64,000 nucleotides of DNA from Chryseobacterium populi (GTDB lineage Bacteria; Bacteroidota; Bacteroidia; Flavobacteriales; Weeksellaceae). Positions 1-7,989 of the stretch are shown piece by piece (the first letter of the stretch is position 1; each line of letters opens with the position of its first letter). Below the pieces are notes generated by a model. That model made no database searches. It was not told where the DNA came from and saw only the letters and a list, made by a program, of their open reading frames with translations. Position numbers and translations under genes: made by a program. The stretch is from the NCBI RefSeq assembly GCF_000282115.1, contig NZ_AKJY01000091.1, forward strand, positions 23,273 to 87,272. Reading direction: 5' to 3'.

Positions 1-2
1 AG

Positions 3-305
3 GCAATGTCAGCTTTAGGAAGTAAATGGAAACCGATTATTGTAATGGTAATCAGAGACAGGACATTGCGTTTCGGAGAGATTGCAGCACGCATTCATGT
101 GATTTCCCGTAAAGTTCTTACCGATCAGTTGAGGGAAATGGAAGAAGACGGTTTGCTGATAAGAGAAGAATTTAAAGAGCTTCCGCCAAGGGTAGAATAT
201 TCTCTTACGGAAAAAGGAATTGCTCTCCTGCCTATTCTGCAATTGCTGGAAGAATGGGAAGCAAGATTTGCGATGAGTGAAATGGTAAGTGTAAATAACA
301 ATTAA
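3..305 (+). CDS. HxlR-family transcriptional regulator, 5' truncated by window edge
   Basis: Winged-helix DNA-binding regulator of the HxlR/MarR-like group. The visible part begins in the first helix (SALGSKWKPIIV, the usual GGKWKxxIL region) and continues through the recognition part (RFGEIAARI, SRKVLTDQLREME, DGLLIREEF) and the wing (PPRVEYSLTEKG). Family members usually carry about 10-20 more N-terminal residues including a redox or structural Cys, and the frame is open to the left edge, so the ATG at position 6 is probably internal. It ends in an asparagine-rich tail. It lies upstream of a KAS III gene on the same strand, which it might control, although 220 bp separate them. Family assignment is secure; the target is unknown. 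Confidence 0.85.
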   Translation, partial: AMSALGSKWKPIIVMVIRDRTLRFGEIAARIHVISRKVLTDQLREMEEDGLLIREEFKELPPRVEYSLTEKGIALLPILQLLEEWEARFAMSEMVSVNNN

Positions 306-525
306 AATGCGAAGCATACTGGTTGCTGAAAGTATAAAGCAGGCTCAATACCGGCTCTGTATCATCTATGCAGACATTTTAAAGTTTTCACCGTTTAATA
401 TTCTTTATTAAAAAAACAATAATTTTTTTACATAAGTACGATTAATTGATATTAGTCGTTATATTTACCTAAATAATATTTAATTCACAAAAAGAAAACT
501 GAATTAACAGACCATAATTTTTTAA

Positions 526-1584
526 ATGACGAGTAAAATCATTGGAGTAGGAAACTATATTCCCCCCGAAACTATCACAAATTTATTCTTTGACAAGCAT
601 AATTTTATCAATAAAAGCGGAGAATCATTAACAGAAAGTAACGCTATTATCGCCAGTAAGCTGAAAGAGATTACCGGTATTGAAGAAAGAAGGTACGCAA
701 GTAATGACCAGGTGACTTCTGATTTAGGCCTGATCGCTGCGCAGGCAGCAATTGATGACGCCGGAATTGATCCGGAAACCTTAGATTACATCATATTTGC
801 CCATAATTTTGGAGATGTACGTTTTGGTACTGTTCAATCGGATACGGTTCCGAGTCTTGCTTCAAGGGTAAAACATCTTTTGAAAATCAAAAATAACTTT
901 TGTGTCGCTTACGACGTACTATTCGGATGTCCCGGATGGATTGAAGGCGTAATACAGGCCAATGCCTTTATTAAATCCGGAATCGCCGGAAGATGTCTGG
1001 TAATTGGAGCAGAAACACTGTCCAGGGTTGTGGATATCCATGATCGGGACAGTATGATTTATGCTGATGGAGCAGGGGCGGCCATTTTAGAGGTCAGCAA
1101 TGATGAATCCGGTATACAGTCCCATGTTTCGGCCTCTTTTACCCTGAAGGAAAAGGATTATCTGTTTTTCGGAAAATCTTATAATAATGAGAAGTGCCCG
1201 GATACCAAATACATTAAAATGGAAGGTAGGAAAATCTATGAATTTGCCCTTTCCAATGTACCGGATGCAATGAAGAAATGCCTGGATGAGAGCGGGTATG
1301 AGATCAACCAGCTGGATAAAATCATCATTCACCAGGCTAATGAAAAAATGGATGAAGCAATTGTAAAACGATTTTATCAGCTCTATGATACACCAATGCC
1401 GGAAAATATAATGCCAATGGTGATTAATAAATTGGGTAACAGCAGTGTTGCTACCATTCCGTCTTTACTTACCATGATTTTAAACGGTGAATTGCCATCG
1501 CATCAGATCGATAAAGGAGATGTTGTATTATTTGCTTCAGTAGGAGCGGGGATGAACGTTAATGCATTTGTATATAAATTCTAA
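526..1584 (+). CDS. 3-oxoacyl-ACP synthase III family protein (KAS III, FabH-like)
   Basis: Thiolase-fold condensing enzyme of 352 aa. The catalytic triad is visible: Cys135 in VLFGCPGW, His269 in IIHQAN and Asn305 in LGNSSVAT, in the order and spacing of FabH. The family condenses an acyl-CoA starter with malonyl-ACP to begin fatty acid or related polyketide chains. The protein is about 30 residues longer than E. coli FabH, with the extra length before the Cys. It stands alone, not in a fab operon, so it may be a secondary KAS III for a specialised lipid or pigment rather than the housekeeping FabH. The ATG at 526 is the only start that keeps the N-terminal KIIGVGNYIPP strand. Confidence 0.85.
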   Translation: MTSKIIGVGNYIPPETITNLFFDKHNFINKSGESLTESNAIIASKLKEITGIEERRYASNDQVTSDLGLIAAQAAIDDAGIDPETLDYIIFAHNFGDVRFGTVQSDTVPSLASRVKHLLKIKNNFCVAYDVLFGCPGWIEGVIQANAFIKSGIAGRCLVIGAETLSRVVDIHDRDSMIYADGAGAAILEVSNDESGIQSHVSASFTLKEKDYLFFGKSYNNEKCPDTKYIKMEGRKIYEFALSNVPDAMKKCLDESGYEINQLDKIIIHQANEKMDEAIVKRFYQLYDTPMPENIMPMVINKLGNSSVATIPSLLTMILNGELPSHQIDKGDVVLFASVGAGMNVNAFVYKF

Positions 1585-1709
1585 AATCAAAGTGAATAAT
1601 TTTCGCTTGAAACTGATTTTAATTAAAACACTATAGTTTTGATAACAATTGTTTTATACTATAGATTAATTTGAAGTTTCAATCCTTTTCTACAGATATA
1701 CAAAAATAT

Positions 1710-1740
1710 TTTGCCAGAAACAAAAAACGCTTTATATTTG
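1710..1740 (+). promoter_or_regulatory. Promoter of tRNA-Ser (Bacteroidota -33/-7 type)
   Basis: A TTTG at 1710-1713 is followed after exactly 19 nt by TATATTTG at 1733-1740, an exact match to the Bacteroidota consensus TTTG-N19-TAnnTTTG. The predicted start is near 1745, about 30 nt ahead of the mature tRNA 5' end. Confidence 0.8.
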
Positions 1741-1774
1741 CACCACTGAAAACGAAGGCATAGCCGGAGTTCAG

Positions 1775-1862
1775 GGAGAGTTGGCAGAGTGGTCGATTGC
1801 GGCAGTCTTGAAAACTGTTGACTGTAACAGGTCCGGGGGTTCGAATCCCTCACTCTCCGCCA
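1775..1862 (+). tRNA. tRNA-Ser (anticodon UGA)
   Basis: An 88-nt class II tRNA including an encoded CCA. The acceptor stem GGAGAGT pairs with ACTCTCC, the anticodon stem GCAGT pairs with ACTGT around loop CTTGAAA with anticodon TGA at 1809-1811, there is a long variable arm as expected for serine tRNA, and the T loop is GGTTCGAATCC. It has its own promoter upstream and an intrinsic terminator downstream, so it is a single-gene transcription unit. Confidence 0.97.
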
Positions 1863-1885
1863 TTTGGAGAAACAAATAAAATCAA

Positions 1886-1921
1886 AAGCCTTTAAATACT
1901 AAGATTTAAAGGCTTTTTTTT
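1886..1921 (+). terminator. Intrinsic terminator after tRNA-Ser
   Basis: A 12-bp perfect stem (AAGCCTTTAAAT with ATTTAAAGGCTT, loop ACTAAG) is followed by a run of T from 1914 onward. It sits about 25 nt after the tRNA CCA end. Confidence 0.9.
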
Positions 1922-1977
1922 TATTTTGAGGTACTTTTTTTCAACCGGATTTACACTTTAAGAAACTTAAGCATCCT

Positions 1978-2004
1978 AAAAAAAGCGCACCGATTGGTAC
2001 GCTT
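1978..2004 (-). terminator. Intrinsic terminator of trxB
   Basis: On the minus strand a 9-bp stem AAGCGTACC/GGTGCGCTT (one G-T wobble, loop AATC) is followed by a run of T (A run at 1978-1984 on the plus strand). It lies 22 bp past the trxB stop. Confidence 0.85.
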
Positions 2005-2026
2005 CATATCATTTTAAGCTTGCTTA

Positions 2027-2968
2027 TTAATGTAGTTCAGCAAGATATTTCTCTGCATCCATAGCTGACATACAACCACTTCCTGCCGCTGTGATAGCCT
2101 GCCTGTAAATATGATCCTGAACATCACCCGCCGCAAAAACTCCCGGTAGGTTTGTTCTTGAAGATCCTTTTTCCGTCAGGATATATCCGTTTTCATCCAA
2201 ATCAATCTGCCCTACAAAGATATCAGTATTCGGTTTGTGACCGATGGCAATAAAGATTCCGTCAACATCAATCGTAGAGGTTTCCTGAGTCTGGTTATTG
2301 ATTACCACAGCTCTCTCCACAAGGCTGTTTTCTCCTTCAATACCGATTAATTCATGATGAAATCTCACTTCAATATTCGGGGTGTTATCTACTCTGTGGA
2401 TCATTGCTTTTGAGGCTCTGAACACATCTTTTCTTACCAGCATCGTTACCTTTCTGCATAATTTAGCGAGATAAGTCGCTTCTTCAGCGGCCGTATCTCC
2501 TGCTCCTACTACCACAACATCTTTTCCTTTATAGAAGAATCCGTCACAGGTAGCACAGGCAGATACTCCTCCACCGGCATATTTTTTCTCGTCATCAAGA
2601 CCTAAATATTTTGCAGTAGCCCCCGTAGAAATAATGACCGTTTTAGCCAGAATTTCTTTGTTTCCTGCATATAGCTTGTGAACTCCACCAATTTCTCTGG
2701 AAAGCTCAACTTTAGTGATCATTTCGTAATGAACCTTAGTATCAAATCTTTCTGCCTGCTTCTGCAAATCCATCATCATTTCCGGACCTGTAATCCCGGC
2801 CGGATACCCTGGAAAATTGTCAACTTCTGTGGTTGTAGTTAATTGACCGCCCGGCTCCAAACCTGTATACAGTTCAGGTTTCAAGTCTGCTCTTGCCGCA
2901 TAAATTGCTGCTGTGAAACCAGAAGGTCCAGATCCTACGATAACACAATCTAAAATGTTTTGCTCCAT
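2027..2968 (-). CDS. trxB: Thioredoxin-disulfide reductase
   Basis: FAD- and NADPH-dependent flavoenzyme that reduces thioredoxin. The 313-residue length is normal. The FAD-binding GxGxxG is near the N-terminus (VGSGPSGFTAA, 11-21), the redox CATC dithiol is Cys138/Cys141 (SACATCDGFF), the NADPH Rossmann motif is VVGAGDTAAEEA, and the C-terminal FAD motif is GVFAAGDVQD. It is monocistronic, with a terminator just downstream and about 250 bp of intergenic DNA before holA. No domain is missing. This is the housekeeping cytosolic thiol reductase. Confidence 0.97.
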   Translation of the reverse strand: MEQNILDCVIVGSGPSGFTAAIYAARADLKPELYTGLEPGGQLTTTTEVDNFPGYPAGITGPEMMMDLQKQAERFDTKVHYEMITKVELSREIGGVHKLYAGNKEILAKTVIISTGATAKYLGLDDEKKYAGGGVSACATCDGFFYKGKDVVVVGAGDTAAEEATYLAKLCRKVTMLVRKDVFRASKAMIHRVDNTPNIEVRFHHELIGIEGENSLVERAVVINNQTQETSTIDVDGIFIAIGHKPNTDIFVGQIDLDENGYILTEKGSSRTNLPGVFAAGDVQDHIYRQAITAAGSGCMSAMDAEKYLAELH

Positions 2969-3172
2969 ATTTTGCTTTTCAAAAGATTATAAAATTAACG
3001 AGCGCTAATTTCGTAATTTTTAATGTCTTATTAAAGTTATTTTAATGATACTTGTCAATATCGAATATGTGAATTGTCAATTGTTTTTTAGAGGCTCAAT
3101 TGCTAAAGGTTAAAAAATGAAATCGCAACTTGTGAAACTGTCAATTTGTTTGATTACACATCTGCTCCACCC

Positions 3173-3214
3173 CATAACTCATAACTCATAACTCATAACT
3201 TATAATTCTTAATC
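3173..3214. repeat. Tandem heptamer array CATAACT x4 with degenerate tail
   Basis: Four perfect, contiguous copies of CATAACT occupy 3173-3200 and are followed by degenerate 7-nt units. The array lies between holA (which ends at 3217) and trxB. The unit, read as AGTTATG on the other strand, recurs in the inverted repeat at 28852-29006. The rest of 2969-3172 has no ORF and no clear promoter match. Confidence 0.75.
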
Positions 3215-3216
3215 AT

Positions 3217-4254
3217 TTAAACCTTCAGCTTAATTTTATCCACATGAATAATCTTGTACACCAGCTCCTTGATAAGTTCTGTTTCATTCATATTCACTGC
3301 TCCCAGACCTTTTCCTTTCATGTCAAATTCTCTCAGGATAGAAATCACCCTTGTGGCATGTTTTAAAGGATATAGCCTTGCACTTTCTGCGTAATCTTTT
3401 ATGAAATAAGGATTGATTCCCATCTGAGAAGCAATAGTTTGTGGTGACTGTCCGGCCATTGTCTGGTACATAATCACATTGGAAAAATAATTGTACAGGC
3501 TTGCCAGCATCATCACAAAAGGATTATTTTTAGGATTTTTCCCCATAAAATGCGCGATCTTAAAGGCTGCATTTGCATTTTTTGTTCCTAAAGCCTTCTG
3601 TAGTTCAAAAACATTGTACTCCTTACTGATTCCGATATGGTTTTCAATAATGTTTCCATCGAGAACCTCATCGTTTTTAAGGATAATTTTCAGTTTATTC
3701 AGTTCGTTGGCAATTCTTGAAAGGTCGTTTCCAAGGTATTCTGCAAGGAGATGGGAAATATTCGGAGCTGTTCTAATGCTTAATTTAATGCATTCATCAG
3801 CAATCCACTTCGGTAAATTATTTTCCTTGATTGATTCGCTCAGAAAAAGGGCCTTTGCTTTATCCAGAGCTTTTGTCACTTTTTTCCTGCTATCCAGCTT
3901 TTTATGTTTGTGGGCAAAAATGAGAACTGTAGAAGGAACCGGATTTTCCACATAAGCTTCCAGAATCCTGTTTTCCTCTTCATTAAGCTTTAAATCCTGT
4001 GCCTCTTTTATGATAATCACCTGTCTGTCACCCATCATCGGAAACTGTCTCGCCAATGAAAGTATTTCCTGATAAGAAGTATCTTTTCCATAAGCAACGG
4101 TCTGGTTGAATGCTTTTTCATCTTCTTCCAGAAACTCATGTTCAAAGGCTTTTACAACAACATCAATAAAGTAAGCTTCTTCTCCGTGGAAAAAATAAAT
4201 CGGTAAAACTTCTTTATTTTTAATATTTTTGAGGATTAAATCTAATTCTTTCAT
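3217..4254 (-). CDS. holA: DNA polymerase III subunit delta
   Basis: Clamp-loader delta subunit that opens the sliding beta clamp for the replicative polymerase. The 345-aa protein begins with the typical PIYFFHGEEAYFID motif of the delta fold (degenerate P-loop region), continues with FPMMGDRQVIIIKEA, and has the helical domain II/III text DLSRIANELNKL and NPFVMMLASLYNYF. Length and motif order match HolA. It is divergent from the small nuclease-fold gene at 4261, with only 6 bp between the two start codons, so each promoter must lie inside the other gene. Confidence 0.93.
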   Translation of the reverse strand: MKELDLILKNIKNKEVLPIYFFHGEEAYFIDVVVKAFEHEFLEEDEKAFNQTVAYGKDTSYQEILSLARQFPMMGDRQVIIIKEAQDLKLNEEENRILEAYVENPVPSTVLIFAHKHKKLDSRKKVTKALDKAKALFLSESIKENNLPKWIADECIKLSIRTAPNISHLLAEYLGNDLSRIANELNKLKIILKNDEVLDGNIIENHIGISKEYNVFELQKALGTKNANAAFKIAHFMGKNPKNNPFVMMLASLYNYFSNVIMYQTMAGQSPQTIASQMGINPYFIKDYAESARLYPLKHATRVISILREFDMKGKGLGAVNMNETELIKELVYKIIHVDKIKLKV

Positions 4255-4260
4255 CTTTTA

Positions 4261-4689
4261 ATGGAACTTCCAAAACTGAACTTTCAGGAAACTTTTGATT
4301 TTAAATTCAAGAAAGACAAAGATAAGTTTTTTATTTATGATTTAGTTCGTAAAACTTACCTTTTGCTTACTCCTGAAGAATGGGTAAGACAGCACTGGAT
4401 ACATTATTACCTCACGGTAGAATCCTATTCTATATCGGCTTTAATCACAGAAAAAAAGATTGTCCTGAACGGCTTAACCAAAAGAATTGACCTACTGATT
4501 ACTGAAAAAGCCCAACCCAAAATATTGATTGAATGTAAAGCTCCACAAATTAAATTAACAGAAAAAACTTTTGAGCAAACCGCAAGATATAACTCTATTA
4601 TAGGGGCGAAAGAAATTATTTTAACCAATGGCCTGCAGCATATCAGTGCGTATTTTGAAAACGAGCAGTATCAGTTTTATAAGCCGTAA
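4261..4689 (+). CDS. Small PD-(D/E)XK-fold protein, HsdR N-terminal domain-like
   Basis: A 142-aa protein resembling only the N-terminal nuclease-like domain of type I restriction HsdR. The visible core is KRIDLLITEKAQPKILIECKAP (residues about 75-96), giving the D...ECK pattern of the PD-(D/E)XK fold, preceded by a basic YLLLTPEEWVRQHWIHYY helix typical of the stand-alone bacteroidetal version. No helicase or HsdM/HsdS gene is nearby, so this is not a restriction system. Its start is 6 bp from the holA start in the opposite direction. A role in DNA repair or replication is possible by neighbourhood only. Confidence 0.75.
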   Translation: MELPKLNFQETFDFKFKKDKDKFFIYDLVRKTYLLLTPEEWVRQHWIHYYLTVESYSISALITEKKIVLNGLTKRIDLLITEKAQPKILIECKAPQIKLTEKTFEQTARYNSIIGAKEIILTNGLQHISAYFENEQYQFYKP

Positions 4690-4851
4690 AAAATTCGTGC
4701 GGAATGACAGGCTTTACACTTTCTTATGTGAACTATATATTTTCAGGATGTTAATTTTTTTACAAAACAGACGTTCCGGTGCCTGTAAATAAAAAAGTTT
4801 TGTGAATTTTGTAGTGTATAATTTTTAAACAAATTCAACAAGAAATAAAAT

Positions 4852-5466
4852 ATGGAAATTAAAAACATAGTATTCGATTTTGGGGGTGTTTTAATGGATT
4901 GGAATCCGAGATATTTTTTCAGGGGTTATTTTAATGATGATGAAAAAATGGAATACTTTCTTACTCATATCGCACAACAGGAATGGAATGAAGAACAGGA
5001 CCGCGGCAGAACTCTTGCAGAAGGAACAGAAATCCAGGTTAAAAAATTCCCTGAATGGGAAAAAGAAATCAGGGCGTATTATGATAACTGGACTGTCATG
5101 TTAAAGAGCGACATTCCTCACAATGTTGAAGTTCTAAGAAAATTGGGTAAAACCGATTATCAGTTATACGGTTTAACCAACTGGTCGGAAGAAACATTCC
5201 CGTATGCCCTGGAAAATTATGACTTCTTTCAGCTGTTTAATGGAAAAATTGTTGTTTCGGGAACAGAGAAATTAATTAAGCCCGATCCCAAAATCTGGCA
5301 TGTTTTATTGGAAAGATATGATCTACAGGCTAATGAATCTGTTTTCATTGACGATAATCCAAAAAATATTGAAATGGCACAGTCATTGGGTTTCAGTACA
5401 GTTCATATCACTCCGGATACCAATTTAGAAGAAAAACTCAATAGCCTAGGTGTAAAATTTGAATAG
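4852..5466 (+). CDS. HAD-family hydrolase (subfamily IA, YihX-like phosphatase)
   Basis: A 204-aa haloacid dehalogenase-fold phosphatase. Motif I is VFDFGGVLMDW (nucleophile Asp9; the second Asp of DxD is replaced by Gly as in the YihX/FMN-phosphatase branch), motif II is GLTNWS, motif III is the Lys of KPDPKIW, and motif IV is FIDDNPKN with paired aspartates. The helical cap lies at about 20-95. Substrates in this branch are small sugar phosphates or nucleotides; none can be chosen from the sequence. It is an independent gene with its own downstream terminator. Confidence 0.88.
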   Translation: MEIKNIVFDFGGVLMDWNPRYFFRGYFNDDEKMEYFLTHIAQQEWNEEQDRGRTLAEGTEIQVKKFPEWEKEIRAYYDNWTVMLKSDIPHNVEVLRKLGKTDYQLYGLTNWSEETFPYALENYDFFQLFNGKIVVSGTEKLIKPDPKIWHVLLERYDLQANESVFIDDNPKNIEMAQSLGFSTVHITPDTNLEEKLNSLGVKFE

Positions 5467-5488
5467 ACACTTTTAACAGAATTCTATT

Positions 5489-5535
5489 AATCCTCATTAT
5501 AAGTTATTTTTATTAATTTAGATGAGGATTTTTTA
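5489..5535 (+). terminator. Probable terminator after the HAD phosphatase gene
   Basis: AATCCTCAT (5489-5497) pairs with ATGAGGATT (5522-5530) across a 24-nt AT-rich loop and is followed by TTTTTATT. The loop is long, so confidence is moderate. Confidence 0.6.
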
Positions 5536-5617
5536 TTAAATATATGATAAGAACAAAATCACACTGTCTTCGTTCAACATGGCAAACTACTTTTGAAAAT
5601 CACTAAAATTACAAAAT

Positions 5618-6364
5618 ATGATACGTTCAATTTTATTCACCGCTTTATTTATGACTTCAGGATCTTTATTCAGTCAAAAACTCTCAACAGTCTCCTATCA
5701 GGACGGTTCTCAGAAATTAAGCGGCCTGGTGACTTCCAATGCCGGAAAAAAACTTCCGGGAGTGCTTATTCTTCCTGCCTGGAAAGGGATAGACGATGAA
5801 GCTAAAACTGCTGCCGCTGAGCTTGAAAAACAAGGTTATATTGCTTTCATTGCCGATATTTACGGAGAAGGAAATATACCTGCCGATAATACTGCTGCTG
5901 CAAAAACCTCAGGTTATTACAAACAGAATTATGAAGCCTACCAGAAGCGCATTGCATTAGCTTTGGAACAGCTTAAGAAAAGCGGGGCTATCCCATCAAA
6001 AATTGCTGTTATAGGATATTGTTTCGGTGGTACCGGAGCTTTAGAATCGGCGAGAGGAAACTTACCTGTAGCAGGCGTTGTTTCTATTCACGGAAGCCTT
6101 TCAAAAGACCAGACCAGAAAAAACGGAAATATCACCTCTAAAATACTAGTTGAAAATCCGGCTGATGACCAGGGAGTAACCCGGGAGGATTATGACAACC
6201 TGATCAAAGAGATGAATGAAGGAAAGGCAGACTGGCAAATTATCACGTATGCGCATTCAAAACACACATTCACAGATCCGAAATCACCGGATTATAATGA
6301 AATAATGGCAAAGAGAGCATGGAATCATACTTTGATGTTCCTGAAGGAAGTTTTAAATCATTAA
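5618..6364 (+). CDS. Secreted dienelactone hydrolase family protein
   Basis: Alpha/beta hydrolase of 248 aa with a Sec signal peptide (MIRSILFTALFMTSGSLFSQ, cleavage near residue 20). The dienelactone-hydrolase triad is visible: Cys135 in the nucleophile elbow GYCFGG, Asp183/184 in NPADDQG, and His216 in HSKHTF. The family cleaves ester or lactone bonds, and the periplasmic or surface location suggests a scavenging role. It is convergent with the cupin gene, and the gap holds an inverted repeat. Substrate is unknown. Confidence 0.88.
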   Translation: MIRSILFTALFMTSGSLFSQKLSTVSYQDGSQKLSGLVTSNAGKKLPGVLILPAWKGIDDEAKTAAAELEKQGYIAFIADIYGEGNIPADNTAAAKTSGYYKQNYEAYQKRIALALEQLKKSGAIPSKIAVIGYCFGGTGALESARGNLPVAGVVSIHGSLSKDQTRKNGNITSKILVENPADDQGVTREDYDNLIKEMNEGKADWQIITYAHSKHTFTDPKSPDYNEIMAKRAWNHTLMFLKEVLNH

Positions 6365-6366
6365 TG

Positions 6367-6439
6367 TAACAATCTAACAGTGTACCTGTATAACAATTTT
6401 GGATTCAGTCTAGATCATTGGTACATTGTTAGATTATTT
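6367..6439. repeat. Intergenic imperfect inverted repeat between convergent genes
   Basis: The 20-nt arm at 6367-6386 (TAACAATCTAACAGTGTACC) is matched at 17 of 20 positions by the reverse complement of 6420-6439. Each arm is made of roughly 7-nt units related to AACAATCT. It lies between two convergent genes and may act as a weak bidirectional terminator, but no clear T run follows. Confidence 0.6.
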
Positions 6440-6454
6440 AAGTTGATACATTGT

Positions 6455-6826
6455 TTAGTCTACTCCTTCCTCTTCCCTATGCACGAGCTCTATTGAAAAC
6501 GCAGGAAGACAGATGGCGATATATTCGCAAGGCTCAGCATAAGGATTGCTGTAACGTACTCTTGCTCCTTTTTCAACAAGAATGCTCTGGCCTTTTTCTA
6601 AAACGACAGTTTCGCCATCAATTTCAAACTGCTTTTTTCCTGAGACAATGATAGTAAATTCGTCAAATTCAGGAGTCTGATAAGGTTCACTCCAATCCGG
6701 TGGTGCTACCATATGAGCAATTGAGATATTTGAATTCTGAGTTGAGTTTCCCCAGTGCTCTTCGATTAATTTCCCATCTGTTGTAGGAACTACAAATGGA
6801 GATTTCTGAATTTTATATTTTTTCAT
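6455..6826 (-). CDS. Cupin-domain protein
   Basis: A 123-aa single-domain cupin. The conserved barrel shows as YQTPEFDEFTIIVSGKKQFEIDGE (motif 1 region with Glu residues) and a second motif region GQSILVEKGARVRYSNP. The canonical HxH metal pair of cupin motif 1 is not obvious (Pro/Glu occupy the positions), so metal binding is uncertain. The start codon overlaps the stop of the upstream GNAT gene by 4 nt (ATGA), so the two are co-translated. Probable small-molecule binding or enzymatic role; substrate unknown. Confidence 0.8.
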   Translation of the reverse strand: MKKYKIQKSPFVVPTTDGKLIEEHWGNSTQNSNISIAHMVAPPDWSEPYQTPEFDEFTIIVSGKKQFEIDGETVVLEKGQSILVEKGARVRYSNPYAEPCEYIAICLPAFSIELVHREEEGVD

Positions 6827-7353
6827 TTTTGCCAGTTTTCTTTTGTTATTTCGTACACAAAATTAGTTCTTGTAGATTCTCCGAAATAAGCGACCTCTTC
6901 TTCGGCAATTTTTTGCCCGCCAAGCCTTTCCAAAGCGATTTGCGAACGGAAATTCTCTTTACCGATATGGAAATGAACCTTATCTACAAATCCGAAAATA
7001 TAATCCAGCATAAGCTTTTTGATCTGTGGATTAATTCCTTTTCCCCAGGACTTTGTCCCGTAAAAAGTATATCCTACAAAAATGCTGTTGTTATTTTCAT
7101 CAAAATCATAATAACGGCTGCTTCCCAACACATCACCCGAAGCTTTGTCCATTATTTTAAAAGCCCCTTTACTTTCGATAGCTCCTTTGAAAAAGTTTTC
7201 AAAGACTTCTCTTTTGTACCGGTCTTTATTAGGGTGCTGTTCCCAAACTTCAGGATCTGAAGCCACTTCATATAAAGATTCAAAATCCCCTTGCTGTAAG
7301 GGGATTAATTGATATTCCTGATTTTCTAAAACAGGTTGGATAGAAAAATTCAT
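6823..7353 (-). CDS. GNAT N-acetyltransferase, RimJ/RimL-like
   Basis: A 176-aa acetyltransferase of the Acetyltransf_3 group. It has the typical N-terminus (YQLIPLQQGDFESLYEVASDPEVW), the central strand SSRYYDFDENNNSIFVGYTFYG, the acetyl-CoA loop SWGKGINPQIKKLMLDY, and the closing IGKENFRSQIALERLGGQKI. Members acetylate protein N-termini, amino sugars or antibiotics; the substrate cannot be read from the sequence. It is followed with a 4-nt overlap by the cupin gene and preceded 2 nt away by the DUF2911 gene, so the three form one operon. Confidence 0.88.
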   Translation of the reverse strand: MNFSIQPVLENQEYQLIPLQQGDFESLYEVASDPEVWEQHPNKDRYKREVFENFFKGAIESKGAFKIMDKASGDVLGSSRYYDFDENNNSIFVGYTFYGTKSWGKGINPQIKKLMLDYIFGFVDKVHFHIGKENFRSQIALERLGGQKIAEEEVAYFGESTRTNFVYEITKENWQK

Positions 7354-7355
7354 TT

Positions 7356-7961
7356 TTAGCTTTTTGTTTTTGCAGCGTCAGATTCTATTTTCTTGATTTC
7401 TTTCAGCTTATCGGAAATCTTGATAACGGCATCCAGTTTTGCAGGTTTTAAAGCAACCTCTGCCTGGGCCATATCCCATTTGATCACTAAATTTCCTGAA
7501 TTTTCATCTGTCGGATTTAATGTGATCTCAAACCATTCCTGTTTGTCTGCTAATTTATTCACAGGCACCGTAACATCTACCACATCCTGTTTCGGATCAT
7601 AAGTATATGCACCCCATTGCTGGAAATCTTTATTTAAAATTACTTTCCATTCTTTTTCCGTAGGAATGATGAAAAGACCATAAGTACCTGCCTGTACTGT
7701 TTTTCCACCGAAGTTAACGGCCTGTCCGAATGTAATTTTTGTAGACGAGTTGGCTCCCGCTCTCCAGACCTGTCCGTAAGGAACCAGTTCTCCGAAAATC
7801 TTACGTCCTTTCACACCCGGTCTTCCGTAATCAACGGTGATTTTAGACATTGAAAACTGCTGTTCTACCTTTTGGCGCGGGCTCAGGGCCGGAACCGAGT
7901 AGTCTTGTGCTAAACTGAAAGCTGAAGCTGATATGCAAAGTGCAAATAGTAACTTTTTCAC
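7356..7961 (-). CDS. DUF2911-domain exported protein
   Basis: A 201-aa exported protein with a signal peptide (MKKLLFALCISASAFSLAQ). The body matches the DUF2911 pattern well: SPRQKVEQQFSMSKITVDYGRPGVKGRKIFG, LVPYGQVWRAGANSSTKITF and AGTYGLFIIPTEKEWKVILNKDFQQWG. The family is common in Bacteroidota and has no established biochemical function; predicted beta-sandwich. It is first in the DUF2911-GNAT-cupin operon. A Lys-rich C-terminal helix follows the domain. Confidence 0.88.
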   Translation of the reverse strand: MKKLLFALCISASAFSLAQDYSVPALSPRQKVEQQFSMSKITVDYGRPGVKGRKIFGELVPYGQVWRAGANSSTKITFGQAVNFGGKTVQAGTYGLFIIPTEKEWKVILNKDFQQWGAYTYDPKQDVVDVTVPVNKLADKQEWFEITLNPTDENSGNLVIKWDMAQAEVALKPAKLDAVIKISDKLKEIKKIESDAAKTKS

Positions 7962-7989
7962 GTGTAAATTTTTGTTTAAAAATACGAAT

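Noticed and set aside
1659..1853. Open frame on the minus strand across the tRNA-Ser (text [12 protein letters not shown])
   Set aside because: This is the well-known spurious antisense translation of a serine tRNA; promoter, tRNA fold and terminator explain the region.
3173..3200. CATAACT tandem array as a possible CRISPR
   Set aside because: Units are 7 nt and contiguous, without spacers or cas genes; it is a simple tandem repeat.
4261..4689. HsdR-like protein as part of a restriction-modification system
   Set aside because: Only the N-terminal nuclease-like domain exists and no helicase, methylase or specificity gene is nearby.
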